This document shows positions 8,397 to 11,637 of a DNA stretch of 11,637 bases, one piece after another. This DNA comes from Anaerolineales bacterium. Lineage in GTDB: Bacteria; Chloroflexota; Anaerolineae; Anaerolineales; E44-bin32. Each line of letters opens with the position of its first letter. Position 1 is the stretch's first letter. The stretch covers positions 8,006 to 19,642 of the forward strand of contig WVZH01000316.1 in the NCBI GenBank assembly GCA_011772595.1, read 5' to 3'. Under the pieces are notes generated by a model, which saw only the letters and a program-made list of their open reading frames with translations, was not told where the DNA came from and searched no databases. The position numbers were made by a program, and so were the translations under genes.

Positions 8397-9002
8397 ATGC
8401 CCGATCCATACGTCTTCGACCAACAGCCGGAATTGCAAACACCGGCACCCCGCAAGTCTAGAAAGCCGTTTTTACGATTGTTAGGCGAGCTCTTCCAGAC
8501 GGCATTAATCGCTTTTCTGCTTTTCTTGGTGGTGAATTTAGTAACGGCTCGAATTCGTGTGGAGGGCATCAGCATGGAGCCGAGCCTTCACAACGGGCAA
8601 TTCGTCGTCGTAAACCGTCTGGCTTACCGATGGCAAGAACCGAAACGCGGCGATATCGTTGTTTTCTACTTTCCCCTCAATCCTTCGCGCCGCTTCATCA
8701 AACGTGTGATCGGGTTACCCGGAGATGTCGTCACGGTACGAGCAGGGCAGGTTTTTATCAACGATAACCTACTCGAGGAGCCGTACATCGCGGCAGCTCC
8801 GCATTACACCGTCGACAATGTGAGAGTTGGACCAAACGAGGTTTATGTACTCGGGGATAACCGCAACAACTCCTCGGATTCCCACAACTGGAGATCACTC
8901 CCCATGGACGAGATCATCGGCAAGGCCATTCTCGTCTATTGGCCTCCGGAAACCGTAGGATTGATCCCACATTATGACCTCGTCACTGCCGCCGGGGAGT
9001 GA
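8397..9002 (+). CDS. lepB: Signal peptidase I
   Basis: Membrane serine protease that removes signal peptides from exported preproteins on the outer face of the cytoplasmic membrane. The 201 residues fit the single-anchor Gram-positive type. A cytoplasmic N-terminus rich in Pro, Gln and basic residues (1-30) leads into one membrane helix (about 31-50, LFQTALIAFLLFLVVNLVT). Catalytic Ser59 lies in VEGISMEPSL, and the general-base Lys102 in RRFIKRVIGLPGD. The conserved box GDNRNNSSDS (153-162) completes the active-site fold. The C-terminus is complete (TGA). The ATG at 8397 is the only sensible start, since the next Met (60) is inside the catalytic box. It sits about 8 bases after the TATAAT box and has no ribosome binding site. 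lepB is separated by 184 bases from der and by 141 bases from the zinc-ribbon gene, so it is probably its own transcription unit. Confidence 0.97.
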   Translation: MPDPYVFDQQPELQTPAPRKSRKPFLRLLGELFQTALIAFLLFLVVNLVTARIRVEGISMEPSLHNGQFVVVNRLAYRWQEPKRGDIVVFYFPLNPSRRFIKRVIGLPGDVVTVRAGQVFINDNLLEEPYIAAAPHYTVDNVRVGPNEVYVLGDNRNNSSDSHNWRSLPMDEIIGKAILVYWPPETVGLIPHYDLVTAAGE

Positions 9003-9033
9003 CCTTAGACCCTCGCCCGAACATCCGACGATG

Positions 9034-9042
9034 TGCTAAAAT
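9034..9042 (+). promoter_or_regulatory. Extended -10 promoter upstream of the zinc-ribbon gene
   Basis: TGCTAAAAT combines the extended TG (9034-9035), one spacer base and TAAAAT (9037-9042), one mismatch from TATAAT. As with the two other promoters in the window, no -35 box is recognisable. The predicted start is about 9048-9050, just before an ATG at 9057 that opens a 27-codon frame and about 95 bases before the zinc-ribbon ATG at 9144. It probably drives the zinc-ribbon gene, the kinase-like gene and the tandem-domain gene together. Confidence 0.5.
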
Positions 9043-9056
9043 CAGTTCACAATACA

Positions 9057-9140
9057 ATGAGTGATAGCTTGGTTCATAGCGCAGGCGGGGAGCCAGTTAC
9101 AATGCTTTTTCATGGCTATCCCTCAAGCCAGGATCGTTGA
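9057..9140 (+). CDS. Possible 27-codon leader ORF
   Basis: The frame ATG (9057) to TGA (9138-9140) encodes 27 residues beginning MSDSLVHSAGG and ending FHGYPSSQDR. Its ATG is only about 8 bases past the predicted transcription start. The frame is the same as that of the downstream zinc-ribbon gene, separated from it by the TGA plus one codon (GGC). No Shine-Dalgarno sequence precedes it. It could be a near-leaderless leader peptide that couples translation to the next gene, the broken start of a longer ancestral gene, or simply chance. The HGYPSS segment resembles the oxyanion-hole motif of alpha/beta hydrolases, but a match this short is weak. Expression is unproven. Confidence 0.22.
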   Translation: MSDSLVHSAGGEPVTMLFHGYPSSQDR

Positions 9141-9143
9141 GGC

Positions 9144-9431
9144 ATGCGACCAGAATCTTCTGAACCATGCCCGGAATGTCAGGTCGGAGAACTTCAACCC
9201 AAAAGATCCTTTTATTTCGAGCATAAGGACGGTCGACCGATCTGCGTACCATCCTTTCCGGTTTGGGTATGCGATATTTGCAAACAACGACTTTACGATG
9301 CGACGGCGTTAGCTGCCCTACATGCAATGCTGGAAAGCGACCGTCAAGCAAGACGCCGGCCCCAGCGCCGAAGAAGAACAAGTGATCGGGATGGAACCGG
9401 GAAGTCGATACAGCATAGACGACGTCCTTGA
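9144..9431 (+). CDS. YgiT-type zinc-ribbon protein (MqsA N-terminal-like)
   Basis: A 95-residue protein with two CxxC pairs, PCPEC (C9, C12) and VCDIC (C43, C46), spaced as in YgiT/MqsA-type zinc ribbons and followed by the usual QRLYDATALAALHAML helix. An extra Cys34 lies between the pairs. In MqsA such a domain precedes a DNA-binding HTH and neutralises the toxin MqsR; here there is no HTH and no toxin-like neighbour, so it is an orphan zinc ribbon of unknown job. The last 28 residues are strongly Arg-rich (RRRPQRRRR), either a basic nucleic-acid-binding tail or an artefact, because the +1 frame over the same bases reads as a more ordinary, acidic protein. The start at 9144 has only a poorly spaced AGGA/GAGG upstream, and translation may depend on the short frame ending 3 bases earlier. 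The zinc-ribbon assignment is good; the C-terminal end is uncertain. Confidence 0.75.
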   Translation: MRPESSEPCPECQVGELQPKRSFYFEHKDGRPICVPSFPVWVCDICKQRLYDATALAALHAMLESDRQARRRPQRRRRTSDRDGTGKSIQHRRRP

Positions 9432-9458
9432 TCCAACTGTGATCCGGCGACAAAATGC

Positions 9459-9464
9459 GGGGGA
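9459..9464 (+). promoter_or_regulatory. Ribosome binding site deciding the start at 9472
   Basis: GGGGGA lies 7 bases before the ATG at 9472 and is the best Shine-Dalgarno-like match near the beginning of the kinase-like gene. The same frame stays open upstream to ATGs at 9391 and 9322, but neither has a comparable site and both would overlap the zinc-ribbon gene. Confidence 0.5.
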
Positions 9465-9471
9465 ATTCCGT

Positions 9472-11103
9472 ATGTCCGATAGCAACGAAGCACAGTCGTC
9501 ACCTCGCGTGATCGTCATCGCCGATGTTGAAAGCAACGCCAGTGCTCTCATTGAGCGTATCCTCTCGCCTGCCGGTATACAAGCGTGGATTCCCAGCCAA
9601 GAAGCGCCTCCTGCTGATATCATAATCGTCGATGTAACCCAATTGCGCGGAGATCCTCTGGCCGACTTGCGTGAAATTAGAGCGCAAGGTGAGGATGCCC
9701 CCGCCATCGTACTGGCAGCTCATTTCCCCCATTCACGGCTGCGAGATATGTTTCGCCTGGGTGTCAACGATTTCTTGTTGAAGCCCTACCGCCCACAAGC
9801 GCTTTGCCAAGCCGTTTTGGAGTTGAGCGAGAGTCGCTCCACTGAAGCCGACACACAGATCCTGGCTCGCCGCCTGGAGACGATACGCGAGCAGCTACGG
9901 CGTCGCTCTGAGGAAATACGCCTGCTGAGCGAAATCGGCCGGGTGGTTGTCGGCCTTGGGGATCTGGACTCAATTCTCCGCCGTGTCGTTGAAGCGGCCG
10001 CGTTCATGACCGACGCGGAAGAAGCCAGCATCTACATCGCCGAACCGGGCACGAATGAGTTGGTGCTGCGGGCAACCAAAAGCGTAGGTGATCGTCATGC
10101 AACATTACAGCGCCTGCGAGTTGAAGATACGCTCGTTGGAGAGGTCTTCGCCACAGGACAACCGATCCTTCGCCAGCCTTCCCTCGGAAGTGGGCCGATT
10201 AAGGTTCAAACGGGTTTCATGGTGCAATCCCTCGCCAAGGTCCCGCTGCGAATGCGCAATAATGTCGTAGGCGTGTTGGGAATCTACAACGGCATTACGC
10301 CCCGTCGTTTCAATGAGCATCATCTAACCCTTCTCATGGCGCTGGGGCACTGGGCCGGAGTTGCGCTCGAGTATGCCAGCATGATGCGAGAGGCGACCTC
10401 ACCGTCAACCAGCAAGACCCTCACCGCCGCGCCGCCCAACCTGATCGACGGCCTCGATCATGCCATCCAGACCTTAGAACCCGTGCTCCGCGGATTGATG
10501 GGTTCACTGAGTGACTCTCAAAATCAAGCCCTGAACGAACTGCTGGAGCAATTGAATTCACTGCGCGCCCTGCCGGTTGCTGAATTGGACGTCGAAGAAG
10601 TGCAAGAGATGGTCGATCTGCCCAACCTGCTCGAGCAAGTCGTTGAAGACATGCGTCGGCAAGCCACCCGTCGTGGTCTGGAATTGATCGTCGAAAACAG
10701 CCCTCCCATGCCACTATTCCGCGGCGATAGCAGCCGTACCCAACGCGTCATCGAGACACTCGTTTCGGCGGCGATCCGGCGAACATCACGAGGTCGTATC
10801 GTCCTGGAAGGCCACCGTCTCGAAGTACGGCAGGGTCGCAGTTCGGGCCTCAATATCCCCCGCAACATCGAGTTGAAAGACGGATTATGGGCTATCGTGA
10901 GAATATCAGATACCAGCCCGGGTCTATCCCCAGACACCATACACGCGATCACGAAAACCGAGGTTGACCCCTCATCCGGACAAATCGGCCCGGGCCTTTC
11001 ATTGGGTGAGATTCGCATGATATTGGAGAGCATGGGCGGAAAAATGTGGTATGAACACACGCCGGCAAGTACCACCATCGTTTTTTCCCTTCCCATAACT
11101 TGA
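9472..11103 (+). CDS. Receiver-GAF-histidine-kinase-like sensor with degenerate catalytic core
   Basis: A soluble 543-residue signalling protein. Residues 11-120 form a receiver domain with the phospho-acceptor Asp54 (DIIIVD) and the conserved Lys104 (FLLKPY), but only part of the usual acidic pocket (IADVE). A coiled coil follows (about 128-157), then a GAF sensor domain (158-305), then a DHp-like helical pair (about 323-400). There, H329 (DHAIQTLEP) is the only candidate phospho-acceptor, and the surrounding HELRTP pattern is lost. The C-terminal HATPase_c-like domain (412-543) has a weakened N-box (VIETLVSAAIRRT, lacking both Asn), G1 DTSPGL (480-485, first Gly replaced by Ser) and a recognisable G2 GQIGPGLSLGE with the closing MGGKMWYE strand. 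It is probably a pseudokinase or a phosphate-receiving regulator rather than an active kinase, with no membrane segment and no output domain. A frame open from 9322 was not used because 9472 has the better ribosome binding site and starts just ahead of the receiver strand. Confidence 0.85.
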   Translation: MSDSNEAQSSPRVIVIADVESNASALIERILSPAGIQAWIPSQEAPPADIIIVDVTQLRGDPLADLREIRAQGEDAPAIVLAAHFPHSRLRDMFRLGVNDFLLKPYRPQALCQAVLELSESRSTEADTQILARRLETIREQLRRRSEEIRLLSEIGRVVVGLGDLDSILRRVVEAAAFMTDAEEASIYIAEPGTNELVLRATKSVGDRHATLQRLRVEDTLVGEVFATGQPILRQPSLGSGPIKVQTGFMVQSLAKVPLRMRNNVVGVLGIYNGITPRRFNEHHLTLLMALGHWAGVALEYASMMREATSPSTSKTLTAAPPNLIDGLDHAIQTLEPVLRGLMGSLSDSQNQALNELLEQLNSLRALPVAELDVEEVQEMVDLPNLLEQVVEDMRRQATRRGLELIVENSPPMPLFRGDSSRTQRVIETLVSAAIRRTSRGRIVLEGHRLEVRQGRSSGLNIPRNIELKDGLWAIVRISDTSPGLSPDTIHAITKTEVDPSSGQIGPGLSLGEIRMILESMGGKMWYEHTPASTTIVFSLPIT

Positions 11104-11105
11104 AC

Positions 11106-11113
11106 GGAGAGGG
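11106..11113 (+). promoter_or_regulatory. Strong Shine-Dalgarno sequence for the last gene
   Basis: GGAGAGGG lies 3 bases before the ATG at 11117 (7 bases counted from GGAG) and 3 bases after the stop of the kinase-like gene. It is the clearest ribosome binding site in the window and fixes the start of the partial gene that follows. Confidence 0.75.
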
Positions 11114-11116
11114 ACT

Positions 11117-11637
11117 ATGAAAGGCCAACTAACTTCGGTTGAGATTTACACCACTACCCACCGAATACTCGGCAGGGTTGAAGCGGGGCCTACTGGATTG
11201 TTCAGTTTCATTAACGTCCCTACACGGTCGTATCTCGAACTCGAGGGAGCGCACCTTACGCGCCTGCACCAGCCCGGACGACTGGTTGCTCGCCACCCGA
11301 GATTCTGGATTGTCAAGAACGAGGTGGTTATCCTTCTGCTCAGCAACCGCACCGAACTCGGAGCGACGGGTTTCGCCCGCGGCGGATACACAAGCAAGGT
11401 TCCCAATTGGGTCCGCATCGTTATGGGAGGCTATGAACTACGAGGGATGATCGAGACCGCCGGTAAGTTCAACTTCGGCTCGCTTATGTTTGAAGGTGAT
11501 TCGATCTTCGTTCCCATCTACCACACGGATTTGAATGCAATCCTCTTTCCCGCTGTACGCACCCGTTCTCCTGTAGGTCTTTTCAATCGTCATTCAGTTG
11601 ACGCCATCGCCCTGTTGGCCAAAGATGAAATCCCAAA
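11117..11637 (+). CDS. Tandem small-domain protein of unknown function, 3'-truncated by the window edge
   Basis: The frame ATG AAA GGC CAA (MKGQLTSVEIYTTTHRIL) is open for 173 codons to the end of the window. It is preceded by a strong Shine-Dalgarno sequence and starts 13 bases after the kinase-like gene, so the two are very probably co-transcribed. No signal peptide or membrane helix is seen. The visible part consists of two similar copies of a beta-rich domain of about 73 residues (8-80 and 99-171). Each opens with a V.I strand and a turn containing h.G.(I/V)E, passes through a mid-domain L and P (about 50 and 53 in copy 1), and closes with a hydrophobic strand. The layout resembles the small DUF6812-type domains I associate with Chloroflexota, but I cannot confirm that by search. 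No catalytic motif is visible. Function is unknown; association with the sensor protein upstream is inferred from operon structure. Confidence 0.8.
   Translation, partial: MKGQLTSVEIYTTTHRILGRVEAGPTGLFSFINVPTRSYLELEGAHLTRLHQPGRLVARHPRFWIVKNEVVILLLSNRTELGATGFARGGYTSKVPNWVRIVMGGYELRGMIETAGKFNFGSLMFEGDSIFVPIYHTDLNAILFPAVRTRSPVGLFNRHSVDAIALLAKDEIP

Noticed and set aside
9061..9312. 83-codon + strand frame beginning with GTG at 9061
   Set aside because: It overlaps the CxxC zinc-ribbon frame, shows no domain-like pattern and has no ribosome binding site.
9322..9471. Upstream extension of the kinase-like gene to ATGs at 9322 or 9391
   Set aside because: The overlap with the zinc-ribbon gene and the lack of a ribosome binding site make 9472 the better start; kept as an open question in the findings.
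10985..10994. GGCCCGGGCC palindrome
   Set aside because: It falls inside the G2-box codons (IGPGL) of the kinase-like gene and is explained by Gly/Pro codons.
10524..11096. Minus-strand frame of 190 codons opposite the kinase-like gene
   Set aside because: Ser/Arg-rich composition with no recognisable domain, opposite a well-supported + strand gene.

Overview
The window is 11.6 kb of gene-dense bacterial chromosome with every convincing gene on the + strand. Gene content and the style of the proteins (PolA with proofreading, a large TPR protein, CdaA-YbbR-Der, a YgiT-type zinc ribbon, a GAF/histidine-kinase-like protein) suggest a Chloroflexota bacterium, most likely Anaerolineae. That placement is an inference from recalled protein style, not from a search. 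No tRNA, rRNA, CRISPR array, insertion sequence or phage gene was seen, and no stretch longer than 190 bases lacks a gene.

Layout. Bases 1-2184 hold the 3' three quarters of polA, entering from the left edge. A 128-base gap with an extended -10 promoter follows. Next is a compact four-gene run at 2313-8212: a 781-residue TPR scaffold protein, the membrane diadenylate cyclase CdaA, its YbbR-domain partner CdaR, and the double-GTPase ribosome-assembly factor Der. Gaps inside it are 29, 9 and 6 bases, so co-transcription and translational coupling are likely. A 184-base gap holds a weak terminator-like hairpin and a very strong extended -10 box that sits directly on the lepB (signal peptidase I) start codon, implying a leaderless mRNA. 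After lepB, a 141-base gap carries a third extended -10 box and an odd 27-codon reading frame, in frame with and just upstream of a small YgiT-type zinc-ribbon gene. Then come a 543-residue receiver-GAF-kinase-like protein with an eroded catalytic core, and a protein made of two tandem copies of one small domain that runs off the right edge.

How the genes fit together. The first 9 kb are housekeeping: DNA repair and replication, c-di-AMP synthesis and its membrane regulator, ribosome assembly, and secretion. The last 2.6 kb are less familiar and look like a regulatory module: zinc ribbon, degenerate sensor kinase, tandem small-domain protein. This is the part most likely to hold something undescribed. 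The recurring promoter style (TGn-TAnAnT-type extended -10 with no recognisable -35, three times) and the general shortage of Shine-Dalgarno sequences are the other consistent signals.
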